Source: CAWEBF01 sp963807235
GTDB taxonomy: Bacteria; Acidobacteriota; Vicinamibacteria; Vicinamibacterales; UBA2999
Assembly (NCBI GenBank): GCA_963807235.1
Contig: CAWEBF010000020.1
Location: 1-64,000 of the forward strand
Direction: 5' to 3'
Length of the DNA: 64,000 nt
Each line of letters starts with the position of its first letter. The first letter of the stretch is position 1. The position numbers and the translations under genes were made by a program. This document shows positions 8,400-17,610 of the stretch, in pieces. The notes under the pieces were generated by a model. It was not told where the DNA came from. It did no database searches and was given only the letters and a program-made list of their open reading frames with translations.

Positions 8400-11216
8400 T
8401 CAGAACACGTTGAGGCCGAAGGACAGCGTAATCGTCCGGCCGAGGTTGTAGAGACGCTGCGTCTCCACGGTGTTCAGCGTCTGAGTGAACAAGTAGTCGG
8501 GGTCGTTCAGGTTCTCCAGGTTGAGCCGGATCCCCAATCCGCGTATGCGCTGCGAGAAAACCACGTCGAGGGAGCCGCGTCCCTTCTCGACGATGTCGGG
8601 AGCCTCGTTGGCTCCGACATCCGAGATGCGATCGCCGAAGTAGTTGAACAGTGCGCGGGCGGAGAATCCCTTCGATCGTGTACTCACCCGACAGGTTCAG
8701 CAGGTGCGGCGACTGGCCGGCCAGCGGTCGCTCGCTCGAGGTCTGCACGCCCAGTTGCTCGGGCAGAGCGTGATGCTCGAATCCACGAAGGTGTAGTTCG
8801 CGTTGACGAAGAAGTTCGGGCCGAGCTGCTGGCCGACCTCGAGCTCGAGCCCGAAATTGCGCGCGTTATCCGAGTTCTGGAACGTCGCGATCGGATTGGC
8901 GGAGGCAATCACCACGCGCTCGATCGGGTCGTTGAAGTACTTGTAGAACACGCTCGCCGATATCACATTTCGGCCGCCGGAAAAGCGCTCCCATCGGCGC
9001 GTCGACGTTCTGGATGAGCGCGCGCTTGAGGATCGGCGTTGCCTTTCACCGCGCGGTTGCCGACGACGTCGGTGAACTCGAATTCCGCCAGCTCGCGGAA
9101 CTCGGGCCGGTTGACCGTCTGGCTGTAGCTCAGACGAAAATTCGAGCTCGCGCCGGCACCGATGCACGAAGTTGACGGAGGGGAAGAAGTCGTGTTCTGT
9201 TGTTGGCCTGGACCTCGCGGGCGAAGAGACCGAACGGATCCTGCGTGGTCACGGTCTGATCGAAACGCTCGACGCGGGCACCGACGATCATGCGCGGCCG
9301 CGTGCGCTGAAGGCCATGTCGAACATGCCGTAGCCAGCGGCCGTCGTCAGGTCACCTCGATAGCCGTCGGTCGGCCGTGTTTCCTCATTCAGCCGGAACG
9401 CCGTGCCGATGTTGCTCGGGATGAAGATCTCTTCGGGCGGCAGCGGCCTGATTGAACAGGATGTTGCCGGCGTCGGCCTTCTGCGTCGTGATCGGAATGA
9501 AGTGGAAGCGGCGCGACTGGAAGTCCCGGCCGCGATCGATGTAGGCCACGCCAAACTTGTACTGAGTCGGCCGGTCCCCGGAGGTGTTGAAGATGCTCCA
9601 GTTGAACTGGCCCGTCGATCGTGTTGTCGTCGAGCGTCGTTGAACATCCGGAATCCGCTCTGGGATTCGTCGGCGTAGAGAAACGGGGCCGTGGGCCGAT
9701 GGGAGCAGGCGTTCGTAGAGCGTCTCCCGCAAGTCAGGTTCATCCCGTGTCGCGCGCGCGAAGTTGGCGCGCCAGTCGATCCGGGTGTTCGACAGGCCCT
9801 GGAAGAAGTGTTCGCCGCTGGCGGCGTTGGCAAACAGCCCCTCCTCGATGAACTGCAGCGCGGTTGTTCCTGATACTCGCGTGCGTTGTCGAGGTTGATG
9901 CCCTGGAAGAAGCGGCCTTCGTCCCGGCCGCTGTGCGTGTAGAAGTTGTCCACGGAAAGCCGCTGGCTCGGCGAAAACTGGTACGACAGGTTGCCGACCA
10001 TCCCGAGCTGGGCCCGCTGCGTCCCGATCTGCATGTGATAGTCGCTGGCTGCCTCGAGCTGACGCGCGTCTCCGATGCGGAAGAAGCGCCGATCCTCCTC
10101 GACGAACTGCTCCTTGTAGGAGTGGGTCATGCTGGCCACGACACCCAGGTTGCCGAACCGGTTGCCGTAGCTCGTGCTCCAGTTCTGCCCGGGTTTGCCG
10201 CTCTTGTTCGTCGGCCGCCACAGGTTCTCGAACATGCGGCCGAAGTCCGTGATCTCGTCGGCGGTGTAGCCGACCTCTGGCGTGTAGATGCCTTGCCGCA
10301 CGATCTTGTCGTTGGGGAAGCCTGAGGGCAGCGCGCGCGCGCCGCTGTCGAACCCCCACACGTCGCGGCTGCCGAGCGGGCTGAGGGGAATGTCCTTCCC
10401 GGTGGACGTCGTGTAGTAGCTCACGCCGTACGACAGGTCGAACACCGGCTGGGTCGGCAGCTTCATCGGCACAATCTGCACCAGCCCACCCGCGAACTCG
10501 GCCGACCGATCCGGCGAGTAGGACTTGCTGACCTGCACGCTGTCGATGAGACCGGTCGGAAACAGGTCCAGCGGCACCACCTTCTTGTCCGGCTCCGTCG
10601 TGGGGAGCACGGAACCGGCCAGCGTGGTGTTGCTGTAGCGCTCGCCCAGGCCTCGCACGAACACGTACTGGTTGTCCACCAGCGAGAGGCCGTGACCCGG
10701 GTCATGGCGGCGGCGGCGTCGCTGTCGCCATTGCTCTTCATCTCCTGGGCGCCGACGTTGTCGGTGATGACGGCGGACTGCTTTCGCTCGATGAGCTGCG
10801 CCTCGGCCGACGACGTCTGCAGATCCACCAGCTCCCCAACGACGTTGACGGTTTCCGAGAACTTGCTCATGGTCAGGCCCACGTCCGCCGTGATGGTCCG
10901 TTCTGCGCCGGTGGTCACGGTGAAGGAGCGCTCCTGGTAGCCGTCGAGCGCCACCTTGATCGTGTGGGTGCCGGGCGGAAGGTTCAGGGTGTATCGGCCA
11001 TCGACATCGGTGTAGTCGACCTGCTTGGTCCCGACGACCTCTACCGGCACGCCGGGAAGCGAGATGGCGTTGGTCTGATCTCGCACGACTCCGACCACTC
11101 TTACCGTTTGAGTGCTGGCAGGTGCCTGTGCCGGCGCCTGCGCCAGAACCGGCGCGGCGTTGGCCAGCACCAGCGAAACCAGACACCATCCACTGTACTC
11201 GTCGTGCGAAGTTCAT
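8400..11216 (-). CDS. TonB-dependent receptor with carboxypeptidase-regulatory N-domain, many frameshifts
   Basis: The start is ATG 11216 with GAGGAG upstream; MNFARRVQWMVSG opens the signal peptide. A CarboxypepD_reg/CNA-like domain follows (VRVVGVVRDQTNAI, DVDGRYTLNLPPGTHTIKVA), then a plug-like segment (SAVITDNVGAQEM). The frame next switches for the plug end (YVFVRGLGERYSNTTLAG, FPTGLIDSVQVSKSYSPD). Barrel segments with alternating aromatic strands run through at least four more frame changes to the C-terminal TITLSFGLNVF, which ends in phenylalanine as outer-membrane barrels do. About 935 residues are expected. At least six shifts in one gene argue for poor consensus or a decayed gene. 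A TonB-linked importer partnered with the beta-helix protein downstream is the likely role. Confidence 0.8.
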
Positions 11217-11392
11217 ATGCTCCTCGGTGAGAACGCTCGTGACCGAACAGATCGGGCGGCCATCCACTCCAGCGGGCTGAAGGCGCGGTCCACCTCCTCA
11301 CGGTAGAAGGGGGGTGTGATGGAGGGTGCGACGGAGCTGTTTCGGCCACGTGAAATCGGGCTTGCAGCCTCTACAATTGGGCCGGAGGAGCC

Positions 11393-12818
11393 ATGTACGC
11401 AGGGCTACTGTGGGCTGGGGTTGACGGTTCTGCTTGCGATGGCAGTGGCGGCCGGGCTGCGCGCGCAGAAGCCCGACGACCCGTTCCCGGTGCCGATCCC
11501 CGCTGAAGAGGGCGCCATCCGCGTGAACCTCGCGGAGTTCGCGGCGCTGCCCGACATCGACGGCGTGGCCGCGCGGATGATGCTGCTCGTGGACGAACCA
11601 GGCACGCGGCGGCTCTTCGTCAACGACATGCGCGGCCCGATTTACACGGTGAGCTACGACGGCAAGGTGGTGAGGCCGTACCTGGACATCAACGCCGCGG
11701 CCTGGGGCGTGCCCGTGCAGTCGATGGGCAGGGAGCGTGGCGTTCAGAGCTTCGCGCTGCACCCCCAGTTTGCACAGCCTGCCTCGCGGGGCTACGGCAA
11801 GCTGTACGCGTGGATGGACACGAGCAACATGACGCCGGCGCCGGACTTCCTGCCGGCGGCCGGCAGCACCACGCCTCCCACGCACGACACCGTGTTGCTC
11901 GAATTCAGCGCGAAGACGCCGGCGGCTGCCACGTACGACGGCGGGCCGCCGCGCGAGCTGATGCGCCTCCGCCAGCCGTTCGCGAATCACAACGCGGGCC
12001 AGCTGGCGTTCAACGTCAACGCCGCGCCCGGCTCACCAGATTACGGTCTGCTGTTCGTGGGAGTGGCCGACGGCGGCAGCGGCGGCGATCCGCTCCGCAT
12101 GGCGCAGAACATGGGGAACATCTTCGGGAAGATCCTGCGGATCGATCCGTTGGGCGGGAACAGCGCCACCAAGAAGTACGGAATCCCCGCCAGCAACCCG
12201 TTCGTGGGCGTGCCCGGCGCGCTGCCGGAGATCTACGCCTACGGCGTGCGGAACCCGCAGCGCTTCTCGTGGGACGCGCGCGGCGGCCGGCTGTTTCTCG
12301 CCGACATCGGCCAGAACATCGTCGAGGAGATCAGCGTGATCACCCCCGGCGCCAACTTGGGATGGAACGACTGGGAGGGCAGCTTCCGCTACATCAGCCG
12401 CACCGAGGTCGGTCTGACCGGGCAACGCGCGGACCCGAAGGTCACCTATCCGATCGTGGAATACGGCCAGCTGGACCCGCTGCTCCAGCCGCAATCGGCG
12501 GTGACCGGTGTCGTGGCGTACCGCGGTACACGGATTCCCCAGCTGGCCAACCGGCTGATCTTCGGCGACAACCCGAGCGGCGAGGTGTTCCACGTCAGCG
12601 CCGACACGCTGCCGTCAGGCGGGCAGGATGCCATTCGACGCGTTGTCTTTGGCACCACCGGCACGCCGCGTACTCTGCTGTCGCTGATTCAGGAGAAGAA
12701 CATGTCGCAGGGGAAGAAGCCCGCGACACGAGCAGATCTGCGCTTCGGTACCGGGCCAGACGGAAGGGTGTTTCTGTTGAATAAGGCGGATGGGACCATT
12801 CGAGAACTGGCCCCGTAA
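11393..12818 (+). CDS. Secreted PQQ-dependent sugar dehydrogenase (glucose/sorbosone type), shift in signal peptide
   Basis: GGAGGAGCC precedes ATG 11393, but that frame (MYAGLLWAG) joins the main frame only if one base of the GGGG run near 11420 is removed, giving a convincing signal peptide (LTVLLAMAVAAGLRAQ). The mature part is a six-bladed beta-propeller: SFALHPQFAQP, the NHNAGQLAFNV histidine region, YGVRNPQRFSWD, LFLADIGQNIVEEIS and GANLGWNDWEG. It would oxidise aldose-type sugars in the periplasm using PQQ and pass electrons to cytochromes. If the shift is real, initiation would have to occur further downstream (ATG 11439). It is divergent from the TonB receptor. Confidence 0.85.
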
Positions 12819-12898
12819 GTTCAGAGTTCAGAGTTCAGAAACTGCATTGCAGTTCCGCACAGCGGGACTGGAGACTGTAGACCGGAGACTGGAGACTG
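12818..12898. repeat. Heptamer tandem arrays (AGTTCAG x3; GGAGACT family x5)
   Basis: Three perfect AGTTCAG units (12818-12838) begin at the stop codon of the sugar dehydrogenase. About 25 bases later, five variant GGAGACT/GTAGACC units (12864-12898) run up to the stop codon of the convergent CAP gene. Confidence 0.85.
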
Positions 12899-13387
12899 CT
12901 ACCCCGGTCTCCCGAACACCTGCACGTAGTACGCGCGACCCCGATCGTCGGTGGCATAGCCGGTGCCGAGTTCCGTGTAATTCGGGCTGAGCAGGTTCTT
13001 GCGATGGCCGGGAGACTTCATCCACTCCGCGGTCGCCTCGGACGTGCTTTGCTGTCCGAACGCGAGGTTCTCTCCGAACGCGCTCCAGTCGTATCCCGAC
13101 GCCTTCAGCCGATCCTCGGGTCTGGGATGCCGGGCGTTCGGGAGCACGTGCGCCAGCTTGCGCAGGGCGGCCGTTTGCTCGGCATGCGTCTGCGCCGCCC
13201 GCATCAGGCGCGGATTCGCGCGCAGCGCCGGCAGGCCCGCGCGCACGCGCTGCTGGTTGGCCAGCTGCACGAGCGAGTGGGCACGGTCGGCCTCTGGCGG
13301 CTCAATCGCGACCGCCGTCAGAGCCGGCAGGCACACGAACCCGAGGACGAGGAGCACCTTGGACCGGCCGCGTCGAGCGGTTCCCAT
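12899..13387 (-). CDS. Secreted CAP/SCP-domain protein (YkwD-like)
   Basis: 162 residues from ATG 13387. A signal peptide (SKVLLVLGFVCLPALTAVA) precedes a CAP domain: LVQLANQQRVRAGLPALRAN, the first histidine in AAQTHAEQTA, GYDWSAFGENLAFGQ with the conserved Glu, EWMKSPGHRKNLLSPNY with the second histidine, and a closing YYVQVFGRPG strand. Family members are secreted and linked to peptidoglycan or lipid binding, and their substrate is generally unknown. Longer upstream frames are open, but the signal peptide decides this start. Confidence 0.88.
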   Translation of the reverse strand: MGTARRGRSKVLLVLGFVCLPALTAVAIEPPEADRAHSLVQLANQQRVRAGLPALRANPRLMRAAQTHAEQTAALRKLAHVLPNARHPRPEDRLKASGYDWSAFGENLAFGQQSTSEATAEWMKSPGHRKNLLSPNYTELGTGYATDDRGRAYYVQVFGRPG

Positions 13388-13552
13388 CGCTTCGGACGCT
13401 GCAAAGAATGCACCTGCGCCGCTGTGCGCTCCAAACGGCCCGTGGGGCGATCGAGCGGCCGCCGGCCTGTCGCATTCCGTACCTCGCTCTGCACGTTTGT
13501 CGCTTCGCGCCGAAGTCCTGCGGCGCTGCGAAGCGCCGGTGCGTGGTAACGT

Positions 13553-13573
13553 AATGGTATGCGAACTACCATT
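13553..13573. promoter_or_regulatory. Inverted repeat spanning the antitoxin start codon (candidate autoregulatory operator)
   Basis: AATGGTA (13553-13559) and TACCATT (13567-13573) are perfect 7-base arms with a 7-base centre. The ATG of the AbrB-type antitoxin (13559-13561) lies at the end of the left arm. Antitoxins of this type usually bind a palindrome at their own promoter. Confidence 0.5.
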
Positions 13574-13813
13574 GATAAGGCAGGCCGGCTGGTCATTCCG
13601 GCGCCAATCCGCGATCGGGCCGGGCTGGCGCCAGGGACGACGATCGAGATTTCGATGGACGACACGGGCGTCAGGCTCGAGCGGGTCGCGGAGGGTCCCC
13701 GGCTGGTGCGGGTTGGCAAGCGCCTGGTGGCTCGACCGACGGTCGGCGCCGACAACCGGCCTAGCGTGGACGTGCCGGCTCTGGTGGAGGAGGAGCGCAG
13801 CCGGTGGCCGTGA
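13559..13813 (+). CDS. AbrB/MazE-fold antitoxin of a VapBC-type pair
   Basis: 84 residues with an N-terminal swapped-hairpin AbrB domain (TTIDKAGRLVIPAPIRDRAG, then PGTTIEISMDDTGVRLE) and a C-terminal acidic tail (VPALVEEERSRWP) suited to toxin neutralisation. It overlaps the downstream PIN-domain gene by 10 bases, the usual tight coupling of antitoxin and toxin. The antitoxin binds DNA as a dimer and its tail blocks the toxin active site. A 7-base inverted repeat surrounds its start. Toxin-antitoxin pairs are mobile, but I see no flanking element. Confidence 0.9.
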   Translation: MRTTIDKAGRLVIPAPIRDRAGLAPGTTIEISMDDTGVRLERVAEGPRLVRVGKRLVARPTVGADNRPSVDVPALVEEERSRWP

Positions 13814-14271
13814 CGGTATTCCTCGACACCAGCGTCCTGCTGGGAGGGCTGGTGGATTTCGGTCCTCAGAGTGCCCCGGCACAGCAAGTCCTGCACGCCG
13901 TAGCCGAGCGCAAGCTTGCGGCTGGAACCGCATGGCACTGCTGCCTGGAGGTCTTCTCGGTGGCTACCCGGCTCCCGCCGGAGTACAGGCTCACGCCAAA
14001 GGACGCCGCGCTGCTCCTGGAGGAGGAGGTGTTCGGCCGGATGGCCGTGTTCGATCTGCCGGCCGACGCCCGCCCGCCGTTCCTGCGCATGGCGGCCGGC
14101 GAAGGAATCGTCGGAGGCCGTGTGTATGACGCACACATCGCCGAGATCGCGCGGAGCGCGGGAGCCGGGACGATCGTGACCGACAACCGGCGCCACTTCC
14201 TCACGGCGCTCAGACACGGAATCCGTGTCGAGACCGCTGGCGAGTTCGCGAGGACGCTGAAGGCGGGCTGA
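13804..14271 (+). CDS. PIN-domain ribonuclease toxin (VapC-type)
   Basis: 155 residues from GTG 13804, overlapping the antitoxin. The PIN acidic residues are visible: Asp in TVFLDTSVLLGG, Glu in CCLEVFSVATRLP, Asp in GRVYDAHIAEIARS and Asp in TIVTDNRRHF. These coordinate metal for site-specific RNA cleavage, often of tRNA or rRNA. GAGGAG precedes the start. Together with the upstream AbrB-type protein it forms a type II module. Confidence 0.9.
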   Translation: MAVTVFLDTSVLLGGLVDFGPQSAPAQQVLHAVAERKLAAGTAWHCCLEVFSVATRLPPEYRLTPKDAALLLEEEVFGRMAVFDLPADARPPFLRMAAGEGIVGGRVYDAHIAEIARSAGAGTIVTDNRRHFLTALRHGIRVETAGEFARTLKAG

Positions 14272-14292
14272 GCGGCTGATTCTTTGGGGCCC

Positions 14293-14320
14293 GGAGCCTG
14301 GAGCCTGGAGCCCGGAGCCT
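14293..14320. repeat. Heptamer tandem array GGAGCCT x4
   Basis: Four units (GGAGCCT, GGAGCCT, GGAGCCC, GGAGCCT), each exactly 7 bases, lie between convergent genes. The last base-pairs run into the TAG of the minus-strand dehydrogenase (14319-14321). An identical block occurs at 22065-22092. Confidence 0.88.
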
Positions 14321-15200
14321 ATTCCAGTCCGCTCGCTCGCGCCTGCTCCCGCGCCAGCACCGCCTGGTCGCGATCGGCGTCGCCGTGCGCGACGGCTCCG
14401 AGCAGCCGGTCCTTGTAGACGTTGTGGCTCGGCATCGGCACGCGTGCCAGGTCCGCGGCGGCCGCGATCAGATTCGCGTCCTTGAGCCCGACGGTGATGG
14501 GCGAGCCCACCTGGTCGAAGCTTTCGTCCACCATCTTCTGCCCGTAGACCTTGTAGGCCGTGGCCGCAAACAGCCCCTCGACCATCACGTCCTGGAAGAC
14601 CTGCGGTGCCACGTCGTATTTCCGGACCAATGCGAAGCCTTCCGCCATCGCCACCATGGCGCAGCCCAGCACGGCGTTGTTGGCCAGCTTGATCGCGGTG
14701 GCCGACTCGGGCTTCGTGCCGGCGCGGAAGATCCGCTTGCCCATGGCTTCGAGCAGCGGCATGCAGCGGGCGACGCTTTCATCCGGCCCGCCGGGAACGA
14801 TTCCCAGTTGGCCCGACGCGGCAAGGTCGGGGCGTCCCAGCACGGGCGCGGCGACCAGCACCTGGCCACGTTCACGGTGCGCGGCTTCGAGCGCGCGGAT
14901 CGTGGCCACTCCGTGCGTGCCCATGACCAGATGGATGGCGCCGTTCGGCAGCGAGTCGCGCAACCCACCGCTGCCGAGCACGACGTCGATCGCGGCCGAG
15001 TCCTCGACCAGCATCGTCACCACCACGTCGCGGCCGGCGCAGACGTCGGCGAGCGAGGACGCCACCGTCGCGCCCGCGGCGCCGAATGGAGCCGTTGCCG
15101 CAGCCACCGCATCGTGCACACGCAGCTCGTGGCCGGCGTCGAGGATGCGGCGCGCCATGCCGGAGCCCATTCGACCGAGTCCGACGAAAGCAACCTTCAT
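14319..15200 (-). CDS. NAD(P)-dependent oxidoreductase, 3-hydroxyisobutyrate dehydrogenase family
   Basis: 293 residues. An N-terminal Rossmann motif (VAFVGLGRMGSGMARRIL) is followed by the family segments APVLGRPDLAASGQLGIVPGG, the catalytic-lysine region ATAIKLANNAVLGCAMVAMAEGF split across two helices, and a helical C-terminal domain (ITVGLKDANLIAAAADLA). Such enzymes oxidise beta-hydroxyacids with NAD(P). It is 149 bases downstream of the EboE-like gene on the same strand, separated by two heptamer arrays, so cotranscription is uncertain. The substrate cannot be told from sequence. Confidence 0.88.
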   Translation of the reverse strand: MKVAFVGLGRMGSGMARRILDAGHELRVHDAVAAATAPFGAAGATVASSLADVCAGRDVVVTMLVEDSAAIDVVLGSGGLRDSLPNGAIHLVMGTHGVATIRALEAAHRERGQVLVAAPVLGRPDLAASGQLGIVPGGPDESVARCMPLLEAMGKRIFRAGTKPESATAIKLANNAVLGCAMVAMAEGFALVRKYDVAPQVFQDVMVEGLFAATAYKVYGQKMVDESFDQVGSPITVGLKDANLIAAAADLARVPMPSHNVYKDRLLGAVAHGDADRDQAVLAREQARASGLE

Positions 15201-15218
15201 TGGTGGTGTCGCCTCATG

Positions 15219-15349
15219 AATTCACAATTCACAAGTCACAAGTTCACAAACCGCACTGAGGCCGAAGGCGCTCTCGCTCCTTCGTCCGTGCCAAGCGGAG
15301 TTGCAGTTCCGGCCTGCCTTTGTGAATTGTGAATTGTGCATTGTGAATT
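15219..15349. repeat. Heptamer arrays AATTCAC and GTGAATT in inverted orientation
   Basis: AATTCAC, AATTCAC, AAGTCAC and an 8-base variant (15219-15247) face four GTGAATT/GTGCATT units (15322-15349) about 75 bases away. The two blocks are reverse complements of one family. The second ends at the stop codon of the minus-strand EboE-like gene. The DNA is far more AT-rich than its surroundings. Confidence 0.85.
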
Positions 15350-16542
15350 TACGTCACCTGCCCCTTCACCCAGTCGATCTCCCGGGTCACGTATTCCACG
15401 ATATCGCCGGTCTTCAGATGGCTGGGCAGCACGTCCCAGGTGTAGGTTTCGATCTCCAGGTGCGGCGAGAGCGGCATCTTCTTGTGGAACGCCAGCGCCT
15501 GCTCCAACGCGAATCGCGTCGTGCGGAATGCCCCGAGATCATCGAGGAACACGGGCACATGGAAGTGCGTGCGCCATTCACGCGGGCCCGGGTCTTTCCG
15601 GAAGTCCTCGAACGCGTCCTCGAGGTTCATGAACCACGTGGTCTTGCCGTCCTTCTTCTGGCAGGTCTGCGACAGATACACCGTCTTGGCGTACGCCTGC
15701 AGCGCATCGACCGTCTTCTGCGTGACCTCGGGCATCGACATCGACGCCGCTTCCTGCAGCTTGGTCACCTGGATGCCGTGGTCCACCAGCTTCTGCAAGG
15801 ACGTCGGGATGTCCTCGTAGCCCACCGCCTGGTGGCCGATGTCAAATACCACGCCCGTGAAGTCGCGCATCGCCTGCGCGGCGTCGGCTTCGTTGAGGCC
15901 CGTCGCCTTGGCCAGCCGCTGCGCCGTGCGGCCGGAGAAGAGGTGCTTCTCGAAGTAGGCCACGGTTTCGTCGGTCGTCTCCAGGTAGCAGCGCGGCTCC
16001 GGCTCGAGGCCCAGCGGCACCGTCTGCCCGGTCTTCTTTTTCAGCTCGACCAGGTGCGCCACCACCCGGATCACATTCGACGTGTAGGTCTCGACCACGT
16101 CGTCGCCGGTGACCTTCGGCTTGAACCCGAGCGGCGCGCTCTGGATCGACGGGTTCATGCCCTCAGGGGCCAATTCCGCCAGCAGATCAGCCACCTTCAT
16201 CGTGTAGGTGGTGCGGTCGTCGGTGGCCCAGTCGGGCTCGTAGACCTGCTCCTTGATCACCTGGTTCTTGAACACGCCATAGACGAACGCGTTCGAGGTG
16301 TAGAGATACAAGTCGTTGTCGGCGAAGAAGTGCTTCAGGTCGGCGCGCTTGCCCGCATCGGCGACCAGCTCCTCGACCGTGGGCGCCGCCATCCGCAGGC
16401 AGACGCCGAACTTTTCGTTCGGCGCCACCCGCGCCTTGACCTGCGGCAGATACGTCTTGACGCTCGTCCAGATCTGGTCCCAGTTGTCGCCGGGATGCAC
16501 AAGCGTGGAGTAGGTGAGATGTCCGACTTTGCCCAGGTTCAC
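15349..16542 (-). CDS. EboE-like TIM-barrel metabolite protein
   Basis: 397 residues from GTG 16542, which overlaps the Gfo/Idh stop by GTGA. The start LGKVGHLTYSTLVHPGDNWDQIW is characteristic of the family called metabolite traffic protein EboE, a xylose-isomerase-like TIM barrel: HPG near the N-terminus, GVCLRMAAPTVEEL, YTSNAFVYGVF, LGLEPEPRCYLETT with metal-ligand glutamate, and VVFDIGHQAVGYED. Ebo proteins are linked to export or handling of terpenoid or indolic metabolites in bacteria and algae. No other ebo gene (UbiA-like EboC, TatD-like EboB) is in the window. Here it is coupled to an oxidoreductase, so a catabolic or sugar-like role is equally possible. Confidence 0.75.
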   Translation of the reverse strand: MNLGKVGHLTYSTLVHPGDNWDQIWTSVKTYLPQVKARVAPNEKFGVCLRMAAPTVEELVADAGKRADLKHFFADNDLYLYTSNAFVYGVFKNQVIKEQVYEPDWATDDRTTYTMKVADLLAELAPEGMNPSIQSAPLGFKPKVTGDDVVETYTSNVIRVVAHLVELKKKTGQTVPLGLEPEPRCYLETTDETVAYFEKHLFSGRTAQRLAKATGLNEADAAQAMRDFTGVVFDIGHQAVGYEDIPTSLQKLVDHGIQVTKLQEAASMSMPEVTQKTVDALQAYAKTVYLSQTCQKKDGKTTWFMNLEDAFEDFRKDPGPREWRTHFHVPVFLDDLGAFRTTRFALEQALAFHKKMPLSPHLEIETYTWDVLPSHLKTGDIVEYVTREIDWVKGQVT

Positions 16543-17564
16543 TGCACCTTCTCCACAACGCCGGATGCGGCCGACTTCACCACGGCCTCCGTAACCGATG
16601 CACCATGCACCATTTCCTCGATCGGGATCAGGAACGGCGCGCCGCCCGACGCCGCCGTGGCAAATGCCTCGAGGCACGCCCGCGTCACATCGTGCCGTGC
16701 GGCCTCCCAGACCTGCGCCTCGCCCTTGGCCGGCTGGAACCTGCAGGAGCCGAACAGCCGCGTCCGCCGCTCTTCGGACGATGCGCCGGCCACGTGCGTC
16801 ATGCCCTCGAGCCGCACCCACCCTTTGGAGCCGAACACCTGGAAGCTGAAGCCGGGTCCGGTCGCCGTCATCGTGCCCAGGTAACCCGACGAGCCGTCCT
16901 TCATCCGGAACAGCATCGACGTGGTGTCGTCGCTGTCCACGGCCACCACGCGCCGGAAGCTCTGGCAGAACACGCTGTTGATGGGGCCGCTCAAGTCGAT
17001 CATCCCGTCAATCGCGTGGACCCCCATCGGCGTCAAGCCGCCGCACGGCGTCTCTTCCCGGTCGGCGCGCCACGCGTCCGCCTTCAGGAAGAGCGCGTTC
17101 GGGAAGGTCATCGTGGCTTCGATGTGGAGCACGGTGCCCAGGTCGCCGCTGTCGATCCGCTGGCGCAGCGCGGTCATCTCGGGGTGGAAGCGCCGGTTGT
17201 AGCCCAGGCCGAGCGTCACGCCGGCCTTCTTCACCGCGGCCACGGCTTCGTCCGCATCGGCCTTGGTCAGCGCGAACGGCTTCTCGCAGAACACGTGCTT
17301 GCCGGCTTTCGCCGCGGCGGCGACCTGTCCGGTGTGCTGCGAATGCGGCGTCGCCAGCACGATCGCGTCCACTTCGGGGTCCTTCAACACGGCGTCGAAG
17401 CTCTCGGCCAGACGCAGCTTCTGCGTGTCCGCGAACGCCTGCACTTCCGGCGACACCGTGCGCGTGGCGCCCGCCACGAAGCGAATGACGTCGCTCGTGC
17501 CCTGCACCGACTCCACAATCGTGCGGCCCCACCAGCCGAGGCCCACCATGGCTGCTCGAATCAC
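16539..17564 (-). CDS. Gfo/Idh/MocA family oxidoreductase
   Basis: 341 residues with an N-terminal NAD(P)-binding fold (RAAMVGLGWWGRTIVESV) and the family EKP motif (AGKHVFCEKPFALTKADAD), followed by GLGYNRRFHPEM and the C-terminal mixed alpha-beta domain with a substrate-binding histidine (GGLTPMGVHAIDGMIDL). The family oxidises or isomerises sugar-like or aromatic substrates. The stop overlaps the start of the EboE-like gene and the gene lies 46 bases after the MetE-like gene, so the three form one transcription unit. The substrate is unknown. Confidence 0.9.
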   Translation of the reverse strand: MIRAAMVGLGWWGRTIVESVQGTSDVIRFVAGATRTVSPEVQAFADTQKLRLAESFDAVLKDPEVDAIVLATPHSQHTGQVAAAAKAGKHVFCEKPFALTKADADEAVAAVKKAGVTLGLGYNRRFHPEMTALRQRIDSGDLGTVLHIEATMTFPNALFLKADAWRADREETPCGGLTPMGVHAIDGMIDLSGPINSVFCQSFRRVVAVDSDDTTSMLFRMKDGSSGYLGTMTATGPGFSFQVFGSKGWVRLEGMTHVAGASSEERRTRLFGSCRFQPAKGEAQVWEAARHDVTRACLEAFATAASGGAPFLIPIEEMVHGASVTEAVVKSAASGVVEKVQ

Positions 17565-17576
17565 GTCTCTCCTTGT

Positions 17577-17603
17577 CCTTTAGCCTTTAGCCTTTGGCCT
17601 TTT
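17577..17603. repeat. Heptamer tandem array CCTTTAG x4
   Basis: CCTTTAG, CCTTTAG, CCTTTGG and a partial CCTTTTC lie in the 46-base gap between the Gfo/Idh start and the stop of the MetE-like gene. Confidence 0.75.
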
Positions 17604-17610
17604 CGCTCTC

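Noticed and set aside
12784..13387. Programmed frameshifting as the explanation for split genes
   Set aside because: Shifts occur in many unrelated genes, at no common slippery motif, and often several times per gene; consensus error is simpler.
13521..13538. GNRA-loop hairpin (CGGCGCT / AGCGCCG) upstream of the antitoxin as a terminator
   Set aside because: It has a 7-bp stem but no T tract on either strand, and it lies in a probable promoter region.
14293..14320. CRISPR array
   Set aside because: Units are only 7 bases with no spacers and no cas genes are in the window.
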